From NCBI GenBank assembly GCA_017623675.1, contig JAGAOO010000030.1, positions 20,154-84,153 on the forward strand: a stretch of DNA of 64,000 nt. Reading direction: 5' to 3'. This stretch comes from Lachnospiraceae bacterium. GTDB lineage: Bacteria; Bacillota; Clostridia; Lachnospirales; Lachnospiraceae. Of the stretch, positions 1 to 7,770 are shown piece by piece. The notes under the pieces are model-generated. The model worked only from the letters and a program-made list of their open reading frames with translations, was not told the origin of the DNA and did not search any database. Made by a program: the position numbers and the translations under genes. Numbering within the stretch: position 1 is the first letter of the stretch; each line of letters begins with the position of its first letter.

Positions 1-289
1 CATTATCGCTCTGAACAAATTTTGATAATGCTCTTGATAAACAACGGTACAGATGTACCAAACCATTACATATTTAGTCCGTTCACTATATTAATCTTAA
101 AAACCTTGATTGTCAAGTTTCTTATCAGTATCCATACCGGAAATAGATGGCACCAAAAATCATCACCAACTCCATTAAGAAGTCAGTGCTGATAATCTTG
201 CCAAAAAATTAATATCTTGTCACATCCCGTCTCAAAATAATGTACGTCATTTTTTGATGAAATTTCAATTAATAATCAAGAACAAGAAC
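1..289. other. AT-rich stretch with no recognised gene
   Basis: No convincing reading frame on either strand. A segment near 160-205 loosely resembles the terminator hairpin seen at 9791-9831, but pairing is poor. Nothing else can be supported. Confidence 0.4.
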
Positions 290-436
290 TCATATATAAC
301 TCATAGTACCATTACCATCTGAATCATACCAAAGACATGCGGTTCCGCCTTGTGTATAAAGATAGTCGCTCATTGCAGGACCATGTGTACCTGAAGCCAT
401 CCATGCACTACTTACATTAGATGTCCCTAATCCCAT
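290..436 (-). CDS. small ORF or 3' remnant of an unknown protein
   Basis: A 48-codon frame opens with ATG inside the last codons of the upstream ATPase gene. It reads MGLGTSNVSSAWM and ends DSDGNGTMSYI. The composition (Gly, Ser, Thr, aromatic residues, a DSDGNG stretch) looks like the tail of a secreted or surface protein rather than random frame. No ribosome binding site is obvious. It is either a translationally coupled small protein or the surviving 3' end of a deleted gene. Function unknown. Confidence 0.35.
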   Translation of the reverse strand: MGLGTSNVSSAWMASGTHGPAMSDYLYTQGGTACLWYDSDGNGTMSYI

Positions 437-1761
437 TCTTTCAAAAATGCTTTCATCATAAAAGCACAAAAATATGGAAATGTATATATGTCGTTTGAAC
501 GACCGATATTAAAATCCCCAAACTTTATTCCATGCCTAATATCACTATAGTTATCATTCTTTATTAAGGCAGTTAATGACTTTGAATTGTTATTATTTGA
601 TTTCACCTCAACCGGAATCAATTCATCTTTGCTCCTTACAAAGAAGTCTTCTTCCAGTGTTGAATTATCCTTTTTATAATAGAACAGACCTAACCCTTGC
701 TTAACAAAGGCTTCCGCAATGAAATTCTCATACAACGCCCCTTTATAAACACCAAGATTCTTATTTACCCGTAGATCTTCCTGGGCTTCTTCATCTAATG
801 AGGAAACTAATAATCCTGTGTCCGGATAATATAGTTTATATTTTTTTACGTCTGCATTTCCCTTAAGTGGTAACTCTGGATAGCATAGGCAATTACATTC
901 CGTTATTACTCCTGCATCTATTAACCATTCAATGCATCCGGTATATTCTCTTGAACGTGCATTTTTTTCTATTTTGTTAAATTGAAATTTCTTATTTTCT
1001 TTTGCCAGTTGTGCAGGTATGCTTCTATATACGCTGATTATTTTTGTCTGATCAAGACCTTCTGCATATTTTCTAACATCCTCTTCATAATCAAGTCGAA
1101 TTTGCTGTTGAATCGCTAATGAATTTGAAAATGTTCCGGTTTCTACATAGCCCTTAACAACATCCGGCATTCCACCCAAAATGCAATAATCCATAAATAA
1201 AGATTTATACACTTTCATTTCTATTTCACTAAACGGCTTCCCATCTACCATATGCTTTAAGATATCTGCTATCTGCTTCGCTTGATATCCTTTTGCCCAA
1301 AGAAATTCTTCAAAATCCATGGAAAACATTTCATAGTCAACTTTATATCCAACACTATTACTGTGTATTTTTTTGTAATTAATTCCAAGCATAGATCCAC
1401 TACAAATAACATCATATCTTCCATCCATACGAAAAGCTTTTAAAGTAGTCGCTACATCAGGATATTCTTGAATTTCGTCAAAAATTATGATGGTTTCTCC
1501 CGGTATAAATTGAATGGAAGGATTTACTAAAGTTATATTTTTCAACACCGTTTCAACATCATAGCCATCACTGACTATTGCACTGTATTTCTTTTCCAAT
1601 GCAAAATTAATATATATTATATTTTCATATTGTTCATTTGCAAAATGGAGTATTGACTCTGTTTTTCCAATTTGTCTGGCCCCCTTAACGATTAAGGGCT
1701 TGCGTGCAGGATCTTTCTTCCATTGAAGTAAAAAATCATCAACTTTTCTCTTAAAATACAT
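427..1761 (-). CDS. AAA+ ATPase with DUF4143 C-terminal domain
   Basis: About 444 residues. A Walker A motif (GARQIGKT) lies at residues 27-34 and a Walker B (IIIFDEIQ) near residue 95, as in the AAA_14 family. The C-terminal half matches DUF4143 and ends in an acidic/EVK cluster (EEDFF...IPVEVK) like the PD-(D/E)XK-type core of this family. Start chosen at the ATG preceded by GGAGG eight bases upstream; an upstream in-frame ATG overlaps that site. These ATPases are common, often solitary accessory genes in gut Firmicutes and Bacteroidetes. Their cellular role is not established, although links to mobile elements and defence have been proposed. Function beyond ATP binding is inference. Confidence 0.85.
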   Translation of the reverse strand: MYFKRKVDDFLLQWKKDPARKPLIVKGARQIGKTESILHFANEQYENIIYINFALEKKYSAIVSDGYDVETVLKNITLVNPSIQFIPGETIIIFDEIQEYPDVATTLKAFRMDGRYDVICSGSMLGINYKKIHSNSVGYKVDYEMFSMDFEEFLWAKGYQAKQIADILKHMVDGKPFSEIEMKVYKSLFMDYCILGGMPDVVKGYVETGTFSNSLAIQQQIRLDYEEDVRKYAEGLDQTKIISVYRSIPAQLAKENKKFQFNKIEKNARSREYTGCIEWLIDAGVITECNCLCYPELPLKGNADVKKYKLYYPDTGLLVSSLDEEAQEDLRVNKNLGVYKGALYENFIAEAFVKQGLGLFYYKKDNSTLEEDFFVRSKDELIPVEVKSNNNNSKSLTALIKNDNYSDIRHGIKFGDFNIGRSNDIYTFPYFCAFMMKAFLKEWD

Positions 1762-1897
1762 AGGATTCACCTCCATATAGAAAGTTTATCACAAAACAAT
1801 AGCCTGTTCAAACATTATTATCACATTTTATGAGCCAGTTTATGCAATTATTTCACCTTTTTGTAGCAGTCAAGAAAAGTAGACATCTAAATTTGCA

Positions 1898-2383
1898 CTA
1901 ATAATCTTCATATTCTTCGCCTTTAGAAGCAGCAATTTTCTCTGCACACTCCAACATACTACCATATAAATCCACTACCTTACCACATTTCACGCACTGT
2001 AATATCTCTTGTTCCGGATATTTGAAGTGGTACGGTTTGTTTATATATTCTTCCAGTCCCGGCACTCTCGAAGCCATATACGCATCCACGCCGTCCGGAT
2101 AAAAATCCTCGTCCAACCAGCCCACGTTCTTTGTATGGCAATATGGACAACGCATGTCTTTCACCTGCTTAAACTTACGGATAGGGAGTTTGGGTGAAAC
2201 CCGGTCAAGTGTCTGAACGGTCACCACAATACTGTCTAACTTATTCAAAATACGTGAAAACAGTTTGTCTTTTCCTTCCTGATTCACAGACGGTGTATTC
2301 TGTGTTTCCACCTGCTCCATATACTCTTGCTTGGATATTCCATTTTCGATCTTCTCTTTGTAATCTTGGATATTGATAACCAT
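1898..2383 (-). CDS. hypothetical protein with a split zinc ribbon
   Basis: 161 residues. The N-terminal half is polar and probably helical. The C-terminal half carries CPYCHTKN and, about 50 residues later, CVKCGK: a two-knuckle treble-clef/zinc-ribbon pattern that probably binds one zinc ion. The chosen ATG has GAGGTG five bases upstream; an ATG 12 bases further up has no ribosome binding site. There is no signal peptide or membrane segment. It is a single gene between the ATPase and a broken antitoxin gene, with no operon partner. Function not recognised. Confidence 0.7.
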   Translation of the reverse strand: MVINIQDYKEKIENGISKQEYMEQVETQNTPSVNQEGKDKLFSRILNKLDSIVVTVQTLDRVSPKLPIRKFKQVKDMRCPYCHTKNVGWLDEDFYPDGVDAYMASRVPGLEEYINKPYHFKYPEQEILQCVKCGKVVDLYGSMLECAEKIAASKGEEYEDY

Positions 2384-2568
2384 ATTGCACCTCATGTTTA
2401 TCTTGGTTCTTTCAACTTTGTTTCGTAATTATAAATCTTAATAGAAATTCATTTCTAATAAATATTTTGATAATCTTATTGTAACAGAAACTAAATTTTC
2501 TGATTTCCTTATACCTAGCGGAGAATAGTATCAAACAAATCCTCAAATATTCGTATTCAAGATTTGGT

Positions 2569-2843
2569 TCAACTGCATGTCCCTCCATATTCAAGCATCT
2601 TTTCAAGAGTTCTTACATCTTCCTCAACTTCTTGAGGTGTCAAATCGAAATATGGCAAACCTAAATCGTCATACCAACTTATTAAGTCATATTTACTAAT
2701 GCCTAATAATTCAGCAACTTTACCATGAGAAAGTGTTCCGTTTTTATTTGTGGATATAGCAACAACGCCAACCCTTTGGATGATGTTTCAACATACTTGG
2801 CAACTTCTTCTTGAACGTCATACACTATTTTAACAGTATTCAT
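2569..2843 (-). pseudogene. frameshifted UPF0175-family antitoxin-like gene
   Basis: The start reads MNTVKIVYDVQEEVAKYVE, the usual opening of UPF0175 proteins. That frame stops early. A second frame, open to a TGA at 2569-2571, continues KNGTLSHGKVAELLGISKYD and then DLGLPYFDLTPQEVEED, the helix-turn-helix and C-terminal part of the same family. The two halves are in different frames, and the shift must lie around 2755-2795. UPF0175 members are small DNA-binding-like proteins often paired with PIN toxins; no PIN toxin lies directly downstream. The start ATG is preceded by AGGAGG. A repeated leader cassette (2895-3176) lies upstream. Confidence 0.75.
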
Positions 2844-2894
2844 CAATTCTCCTCCTTCTGGCTTTCTTTTTTTCCAAACATAATACAAACATTC

Positions 2895-3176
2895 TCTTCT
2901 TTCCTCCTTTGTTCTCATTATTTTATATAAAGAGAGCAAAGTCCTTATTTCTGCTCTCTAAATACCTTCATTTAGAAAGCAGATATCTACCTTATTATAT
3001 TGTTCCTTTATTCACTCAAACCTCTCATGGAGGATTTTATTTAAGCCAGTGCTTCGTAGCACCAAATTATGGTCAACTACCCACGGCCTAAGGTCCACGT
3101 GCTTGTAACCACAATAGCATTCCCATCATTACTGTATTCTTTCTTAATATTCTAACATAAAGAGGATATCCTGCAA
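2895..3176 (-). promoter_or_regulatory. repeated promoter-leader cassette, copy 1
   Basis: On the minus strand this copy has a possible promoter, TTGCAG (3171-3176), 16 bases, TAGAAT (3149-3154). Hairpins follow: GTGCT/AGCAC (3049-3062) and CCTC/GAGG (3021-3033). A long hairpin has arm A 2970-2982, loop 2964-2969 and arm B 2951-2963. Arm C is TTTGCTCTC (2932-2940), and arm D GAGAACAAA (2908-2916) abuts GGAGG (2903-2907). In this copy C:D has one mismatch. Arm B (AGAGAGCA) can also pair with arm C (TGCTCTCT), so A:B plus C:D competes with B:C. Closely related copies lie at 7389-7629 and 10753-10989. Confidence 0.7.
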
Positions 3177-3262
3177 GGAAAACACAAAAAATAATTTGCA
3201 ACTGATATTGCGATTTTGCATCTTAATTTATTTGAAATCACACACAAATTGTTTTCCAAACT

Positions 3263-3324
3263 GGTGTAAACTCATACCATTTGTGTGTAAAACGGTGCAA
3301 ACATATACCATTTGTGTGCAATTT
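3263..3324. repeat. two tandem 31-bp direct repeats
   Basis: Units 3263-3293 and 3294-3324 are near-identical. Both begin GGTG(T/C)AAAC and share ATACCATTTGTGTG. An inverted partial copy, CACACAAATTG, lies just upstream at 3241-3251. The repeats sit between the adhesin terminator and leader cassette copy 1. They may be protein-binding operators or remnants of a mobile-element end. Confidence 0.55.
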
Positions 3325-3327
3325 TTT

Positions 3328-3375
3328 CTGGAAAAAATTCGGTCCGCGAGCTTCCTAACAAGGAACCTCGCGGAC
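3328..3375 (-). terminator. intrinsic terminator after the adhesin gene
   Basis: Minus-strand hairpin GTCCGCGAG...CTCGCGGAC with a further TTCC/GGAA extension, followed by CGAATTTTTT. It lies about 50 bases past the stop codon of the gene ending at 3428. Confidence 0.85.
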
Positions 3376-3427
3376 TCTGTCTAAGATTTTGTATCCGAAT
3401 ATTTATAATAAATGAAACTGAAAAACT

Positions 3428-5392
3428 TCACAACTCTTTCACCGGCTCGCTGCTGTTCGCCGTGTAGGTTACGTTGACCTCATGTTTGGTATCGTCTACC
3501 ACAAAACCTTCCGGTGCCGAAATTTCCTGTACATAATACTTTCCGGCTACTACCGCTTCTTCAATCACGCACACGCCCTTTGCATCGGTCTTGCCGATGG
3601 CTACCAGCGTGTCCTTTGCAATCGTTCCGTTGGCTGCCTGGATTTCCTCGCCTGTGTACAGTCCGTAGTATACGCCTTCAATCGGCTTCTTGCCGTAGGT
3701 GATGGTGCCGTCTTCTTCCACGTTCGGAAGTACCAGCTCCCCTTCCTTGTATACCGAAATTTTTACACCCGTCACGCCGTTATCCAGTGTAACAGGTGCC
3801 ACGTAGGTATTGTTGGTGTTGTCAAATGCAATCGTGATCGGAATCTGTGCATCCTCCATCACCGCTCCGGCAGGTGTTCCCACTTCCTTCATGTAGTAGG
3901 TTTCCCCCTGTCCGCATGGCAGTAAATCACTGGTTGCATATCCCGTCGCATCCGTGGTGATGGTTGCCACCAACGCATTCGTCCGGGCATTGTAGATATC
4001 AAAGGATACGTTTGCAAATGCCTCCGCACTGAAGTCCATGCGGTTTACCGTTACCTGTTTCCCGCCCGCATTTACCGGGTAGGCCGTGGTGCCGGTCAGC
4101 ATCGGTCCGGTCTTGTACACACGCACAACCCCGTGCAGTTCGTTATACATGGTTACCTGCTGTCCCACCGTTCCGGTGTAGACAAACTCCACGTCGTTTG
4201 CCACCGCATAATTTGCCGGTGCAATCGTCTCACTGAGCACGTATTCCCGTCCCGGTGTCATGGCTGCCACGTTGGCTACCTGGTGTGGTGCCGTAGAACT
4301 GGTCCAGCTCTCAATCACCGCTCCCGTCAGTTTGTCCTTTAACACAAGGCTTGCTCCCGGAAGCTCCGTGCCCGTGGTCACGTCCTGCTTGCTGATGGTC
4401 AGTGGTGAATCGTCGGAGTATACCGCAAAGTACACATAAACCGGGTCATGGTCACGGTCACCGATAGAAAGACAGTTCTGGTGTCCCGCCGTTCCGTTAT
4501 ACAGTGCCACGCAGTTGTTGGAAATCGGACAATACGCATCCTTCTTCGTCTGGTACGCAACCACAGGGCTTGTCACCGGCTGGGTCGATACAATCTGGAT
4601 ATAATCCCCGGTTGCACTTGGGTTTCCGCTCGCATCACACTGGGTAAAGGTGATGTTCGGATTGCTGCACACCATGGAATTCATCCGCTGTCCCCGGGTC
4701 ATGCCCGTGGTGTCATGGATAATCGTCCGGTACGTGCCCGTGTTCGCATCAAAGTTCAGCTTGTACGTATGGCTGGCATCTACCAAATCTGCCCGTGCAA
4801 CACCGAAACTTGGTCTACTGTCGTACTCATCCATCAGTCCCCGGATTCTCGTATAATCCCCCGGCGAACCGACATTGTACGTGGTTGAATTCTTGGTACG
4901 GGTCTGGGTTAAGACCGCCATCGCCTGTTCATCCGTCATGTATCCTGCATAGTGCCAGATCAGACACTGGTACGTCCAGTAGTAACTGTGGGTGGAGATA
5001 TCCGGTGTAACGTTGACATCCTGGTCAAAGAACCCGACCACTCGTCGGATATCGGTTCTCTGCTGAGGTGTCAGCTGCGAATACCCCGTCTGAAAGTCCA
5101 CCGCATTCAGGACATCCCCGGAGCTGATGGTCGTACCCGGCTGGATGCAGTAGATGTGTCCGCCCCACGCACCGCCGGCATAAGTAAAGTCCAGAAACTC
5201 CGCACTGGAGAATGCCCCGATATTGGTAGTTCCGGTAACCGGCTGTCCGTAAACCGGATCGTAAGCCCCGACGGTTCCCGACGCTCCGCTTCCAATCATG
5301 GCACCACTGGCACTGGTAATCAGCGTGCCAAAACTAAGCACGCCCGCAAGAACAAACGCTCCCGCTTTCCGTATGAAGTTTTTCAGTTTCAT
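3428..5392 (-). CDS. secreted thioester-domain adhesin with SpaA-type repeats
   Basis: 654 residues with an N-terminal signal peptide (RKAGAFVLAGVLSFGTLIT, cleavage near residue 30). Residues ~50-310 look like a thioester domain: a Cys in YCIQPG and a Gln in YQCLIWHYAG are placed to form an internal Cys-Gln thioester. Three SpaA/Cna-B-like beta domains follow, starting near LTISKQD, VRVYKTG and VKISVYKEG. Such proteins attach covalently to host or pilus surfaces. The C terminus is odd: it ends in SEPVKEL with no LPXTG motif, hydrophobic segment or charged tail, so anchoring is unexplained. The gene has its own promoter (5438-5466) and terminator. It appears GC-richer than its neighbours, suggesting transfer or a different codon regime. 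Confidence 0.85.
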   Translation of the reverse strand: MKLKNFIRKAGAFVLAGVLSFGTLITSASGAMIGSGASGTVGAYDPVYGQPVTGTTNIGAFSSAEFLDFTYAGGAWGGHIYCIQPGTTISSGDVLNAVDFQTGYSQLTPQQRTDIRRVVGFFDQDVNVTPDISTHSYYWTYQCLIWHYAGYMTDEQAMAVLTQTRTKNSTTYNVGSPGDYTRIRGLMDEYDSRPSFGVARADLVDASHTYKLNFDANTGTYRTIIHDTTGMTRGQRMNSMVCSNPNITFTQCDASGNPSATGDYIQIVSTQPVTSPVVAYQTKKDAYCPISNNCVALYNGTAGHQNCLSIGDRDHDPVYVYFAVYSDDSPLTISKQDVTTGTELPGASLVLKDKLTGAVIESWTSSTAPHQVANVAAMTPGREYVLSETIAPANYAVANDVEFVYTGTVGQQVTMYNELHGVVRVYKTGPMLTGTTAYPVNAGGKQVTVNRMDFSAEAFANVSFDIYNARTNALVATITTDATGYATSDLLPCGQGETYYMKEVGTPAGAVMEDAQIPITIAFDNTNNTYVAPVTLDNGVTGVKISVYKEGELVLPNVEEDGTITYGKKPIEGVYYGLYTGEEIQAANGTIAKDTLVAIGKTDAKGVCVIEEAVVAGKYYVQEISAPEGFVVDDTKHEVNVTYTANSSEPVKEL

Positions 5393-5437
5393 TAGATAAA
5401 TCTTCCTCCTTTTCCATGTTTTTCTGATACAGAACCT

Positions 5438-5466
5438 ATTGTAACCTCATTGTCAAAATTTGTCAA
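5438..5466 (-). promoter_or_regulatory. promoter of the adhesin gene
   Basis: TTGACA (5461-5466) and TACAAT (5438-5443) on the minus strand with 17-bp spacing, directly downstream of the preceding gene's terminator. This makes the adhesin an independent transcription unit. Confidence 0.8.
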
Positions 5467-5473
5467 AAAAAAT

Positions 5474-5510
5474 ACAAAAAAAAGAAAAGGCAGAGTGTGT
5501 TCTGCCTTTT
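5474..5510 (-). terminator. intrinsic terminator after the lipoprotein gene
   Basis: Minus-strand hairpin AAAAGGCAGA...TCTGCCTTTT followed by C and an eight-T run, immediately after the stop codon of the gene ending at 5512. Confidence 0.9.
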
Positions 5511-5511
5511 C

Positions 5512-6309
5512 CTATTTATAATAGATAAGTACGACTGTCCTTCGGTTTGGATGCCGTTCATAACCGGTTTCCGTAATACTCTGGATAAATACCCCGGTGG
5601 CTACCGGCACATCACTGCCAAGAGGAACGCCACCGTTTACCAGACTGTTGGCAATACACTCATACATACCCTGCGCATAGGCTTCGTCGTCGTAAGCCAG
5701 CGGAATGGATAACCCGTCGTAGTCCGTCAGCGTCTGATAACTAGGTGCCGGTTCAATGACCGCCCCCGGAAAGTTCTGTTGCAGAAGTTCATTGGTTCGC
5801 CGGCAGATGTAGTCCCAGTCCCGATAATATGCTACGGTAGCCTCGGTGGTAGCCTCGGTTGCCGGTGCTTCGGTTGCCGGAGCCTCGGTTGCCGGTGGGT
5901 TGGTGTTGCCACTATTGGTATTACTATTGGTATTACTGTTGGTATTACTGTTAGTGTTGGAAGTATTACCGCCTGTGGTGGTGCCGGCATTGGAAGTGCC
6001 TGTATTTCCTGTGGAAGTTCCGGTGCTACCCGTGTTGCTCTTACCTGTGGTGGAAGTGTTCCCATTCGTGGTATTGGAAGCGGTTTCCGTAGACGTCCCG
6101 GCGGAGGATTCCGTGGTCGACTCGGCATCCTCGGTGGTTGCCTTTGCACGTTCCTCGGTGGTTGCCTTGGCATCCTTGCGGTCAGTGGCTGGGGATTCCT
6201 CGGTTACTGCGGTGGAAGCCTCGGTGGAATTATTACAGCCTGTAACTCCAGAAAGAACAAGCCCGCCAACTGTCAAGAATACCAACATCTTTTTTATTGT
6301 TTTTATCAT
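5512..6309 (-). CDS. Thr/Asn-rich lipoprotein with a small C-terminal domain
   Basis: 265 residues. A type II signal peptide ends in the lipobox LSGVTGC near residue 25, so the mature protein is lipid-anchored at the outer face of the membrane. Residues ~28-165 are low-complexity: Thr/Ser/Glu/Ala-rich, then Gly/Thr/Asn-rich with (N-S-N-T) and (E-A-P-A-T) microrepeats, probably a wall-spanning linker. The final ~105 residues, starting YYRDWDYICRR, form a compact domain not recognised. The DNA repeats at about 5850-5960 could be slippage-prone. It has its own terminator and no operon partner. It appears GC-richer than the flanks, like the adhesin downstream. Confidence 0.8.
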   Translation of the reverse strand: MIKTIKKMLVFLTVGGLVLSGVTGCNNSTEASTAVTEESPATDRKDAKATTEERAKATTEDAESTTESSAGTSTETASNTTNGNTSTTGKSNTGSTGTSTGNTGTSNAGTTTGGNTSNTNSNTNSNTNSNTNSGNTNPPATEAPATEAPATEATTEATVAYYRDWDYICRRTNELLQQNFPGAVIEPAPSYQTLTDYDGLSIPLAYDDEAYAQGMYECIANSLVNGGVPLGSDVPVATGVFIQSITETGYERHPNRRTVVLIYYK

Positions 6310-6735
6310 CTGTTATCACTCCTCAGTAAATATAATCACATTGTACTTATTTATACTCTGTGACACTGTTTTCAACCTAGATATATTTCTAATTTTTTCC
6401 ATATTCTGTTGAATCTACGTACAAAAGAAATAATAATTTCCCCTTATACATTATATAACACACACCAATTGTGAAATGTCAACATTTTTCTCCACATAGA
6501 AATATATTGATTCTTTCATTATTAGTTCAAAAAGCAAAAGCCACCTCAACGGGTGGTTTCTGCTTCATAAATATTAGTTTCATATACTCATGCATTAATT
6601 CATAACAGGCAATGATGTTTTTTGTTCTACGATAGTAGAAATTTATTTTACTATATCATTCAATTCTATTGGCCCCAACAATTTTTATGAGCTCCGTTTC
6701 AGACTGTTTTTGTTTTTGCAAATGCACTTTTACAA
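6310..6735. other. gene-free AT-rich stretch
   Basis: Apart from the terminator hairpin at 6529-6566, no gene or recognised site was found in this ~425-bp stretch. Confidence 0.5.
6529..6566 (-). terminator. terminator-like hairpin
   Basis: Minus-strand hairpin AGCAGAAACCACC...GGTGGCTTTTGCT followed by TTTTTG. It lies about 170 bases past the small gene ending at 6736 and is the likely end of the 7374-6736 transcript. Confidence 0.7.
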
Positions 6736-7008
6736 TTATAATGTTACAAATTCTATCTCACCATTAGCTTTATAAACATTACATCCAGCACTATAAGGAA
6801 AACCTTTTACATTTGATAACACTAATTTCCCAGGATTTGGTTCATAATGAGCTTTGTCATCAATTCCAACAAAGCAAAAAACCTTATCTTCTTCATCACT
6901 ATAAGAAGTGCAAGCATTTTCCTGATTTTTTAAGCAGAATTCAAAACCGATTCGTTCCATGCATGCCCTGATTCCTTTTTTTCTAGCCTCTTCTAAAGAC
7001 AACATCAT
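6736..7008 (-). CDS. small hypothetical protein downstream of the JAB-like gene
   Basis: 90 residues, or 89 from the second Met. It begins MMLSLEEARKKGIRACMERI and ends NGEIEFVTL. The N-terminal helix is followed by a predicted beta-rich part with three cysteines and an NPGKLVLSNVKGFPYSAGCNV segment. There is a good AGGAGG-type site. It starts 15 bases after the JAB-like gene stops, so the two are probably one transcript and may act as a pair. Family not recognised. Confidence 0.65.
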   Translation of the reverse strand: MMLSLEEARKKGIRACMERIGFEFCLKNQENACTSYSDEEDKVFCFVGIDDKAHYEPNPGKLVLSNVKGFPYSAGCNVYKANGEIEFVTL

Positions 7009-7023
7009 AAAAACACCTCCTTC

Positions 7024-7374
7024 TTAAATATCGAATCGATTACTCGTAAAAGAAGCCACTCGACCCGTTTTCCAAGAAATGATAACACTACTTTCTTGAC
7101 GAATTGTTCTTAAAAAATCCCTATCATCATTTGATGGAATTATCTGATTTTCATCAGGGTGAGAATGTGCTATCAATCTTAGTTTTCCAGAAACAAGCAA
7201 ATCATACAACTCGTCATCAAAATTACACTTATAATGTGTTCCATGAAACAATATGTCATGTTTTTTTCCACGCATTAGAGCATATTCATGACCAGTGTAT
7301 GCAGACAAAAAAGCCAAGTCCTTTATTTCAATAGAGCTTGTAACGATACAGCCAACGAATGACTCGATGACAAA
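7024..7374 (-). CDS. JAB/MPN-like protein, N terminus uncertain (possible frameshift)
   Basis: The frame is open from a TAG at 7375-7377 to the stop at 7024. It contains LAHSHP and a later SNDDRDF, spaced like the H-x-H...D metal ligands of JAB/MPN metalloproteases, plus a conserved-looking segment LSAYTGHEYALMRGKK. There is no ATG near its N terminus: the only in-frame start codon is TTG at 7317. The well-placed ATG at 7388, right after the Shine-Dalgarno of leader copy 2, opens a different frame that stops after 21 codons. The simplest reading is a small frameshift just after the original start; use of the TTG start is the alternative. The substrate is unknown. Confidence 0.55.
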   Translation of the reverse strand, partial: FVIESFVGCIVTSSIEIKDLAFLSAYTGHEYALMRGKKHDILFHGTHYKCNFDDELYDLLVSGKLRLIAHSHPDENQIIPSNDDRDFLRTIRQESSVIISWKTGRVASFTSNRFDI

Positions 7375-7388
7375 CTAACATCCTTCAT
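7323..7388 (-). pseudogene. 21-codon ORF at the cassette start codon (original start of the JAB-like gene?)
   Basis: It starts with ATG eight bases after AAAGGAGG and reads MKDVSLSSSHSLAVSLQALLK. It overlaps the N-terminal part of the JAB-like frame. It is either a leader peptide or the beginning of the JAB-like gene before a frameshift. Confidence 0.4.
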
Positions 7389-7629
7389 TTTTCTTTCCTC
7401 CTTTGCTCTCGTCATATATATAAAGAGAGCAAAGTACATTCCTGCTCTCTAAATACCTTCATTTAGAAAGCAGTTCTTCTTGCCTTCTTGCTTAGTTTCC
7501 ATAACTCATTATATAACTCTTACTCCAAGTAGAAGTTTTTGTTTACTACAGTGTCTTATGACACACAATACAACGAAATGAAATAAATATTTATATATTT
7601 AGTATATACTATATCCTGTTCCTGTGCAA
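7389..7629 (-). promoter_or_regulatory. repeated promoter-leader cassette, copy 2
   Basis: Promoter TTGCAC (7624-7629), 17 bases, TATACT (7601-7606), identical to copy 3 at both boxes. The leader then has hairpin arm A (7461-7473), loop and arm B (7442-7454). Arm C TTTGCTCTC (7425-7433) and arm D GAGAGCAAA (7402-7410) pair perfectly here, and GGAGG follows directly. A GTGTC/GACAC hairpin takes the place of GTGCT/AGCAC of the other copies. The upstream part has diverged while arms A-D are kept, which argues that the arms matter. Confidence 0.75.
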
Positions 7630-7770
7630 TACGTTTATTGTTCTGTTTCAGACAGTATTTGACATACTGTTTTCGTTGCTAAAACTGGTACTCATTGAAA
7701 AATTGGAAGATAACCACCAAAATCTAATTTTTTCACTAAGGCACTTTAAGTTCCTCACGTTCTTTCAAAT

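Noticed and set aside
2412-2606. 64-codon minus-strand frame
   Set aside because: It starts at the 3' end of the broken UPF0175 gene in the wrong frame and has no ribosome binding site.
3482-5395. Several long plus-strand frames opposite the adhesin gene
   Set aside because: They are antisense shadows of a GC-richer gene; they lack ribosome binding sites and have Cys/His/Arg-rich compositions typical of spurious frames.
5850-5960. Microsatellite as a CRISPR-like or VNTR element
   Set aside because: The short repeats are in frame and encode the lipoprotein linker, so they are better explained as low-complexity coding sequence.
5779-6412. Plus-strand Gly- and Val-rich frames opposite the lipoprotein
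   Set aside because: They are produced by translating the lipoprotein's low-complexity repeats on the wrong strand.
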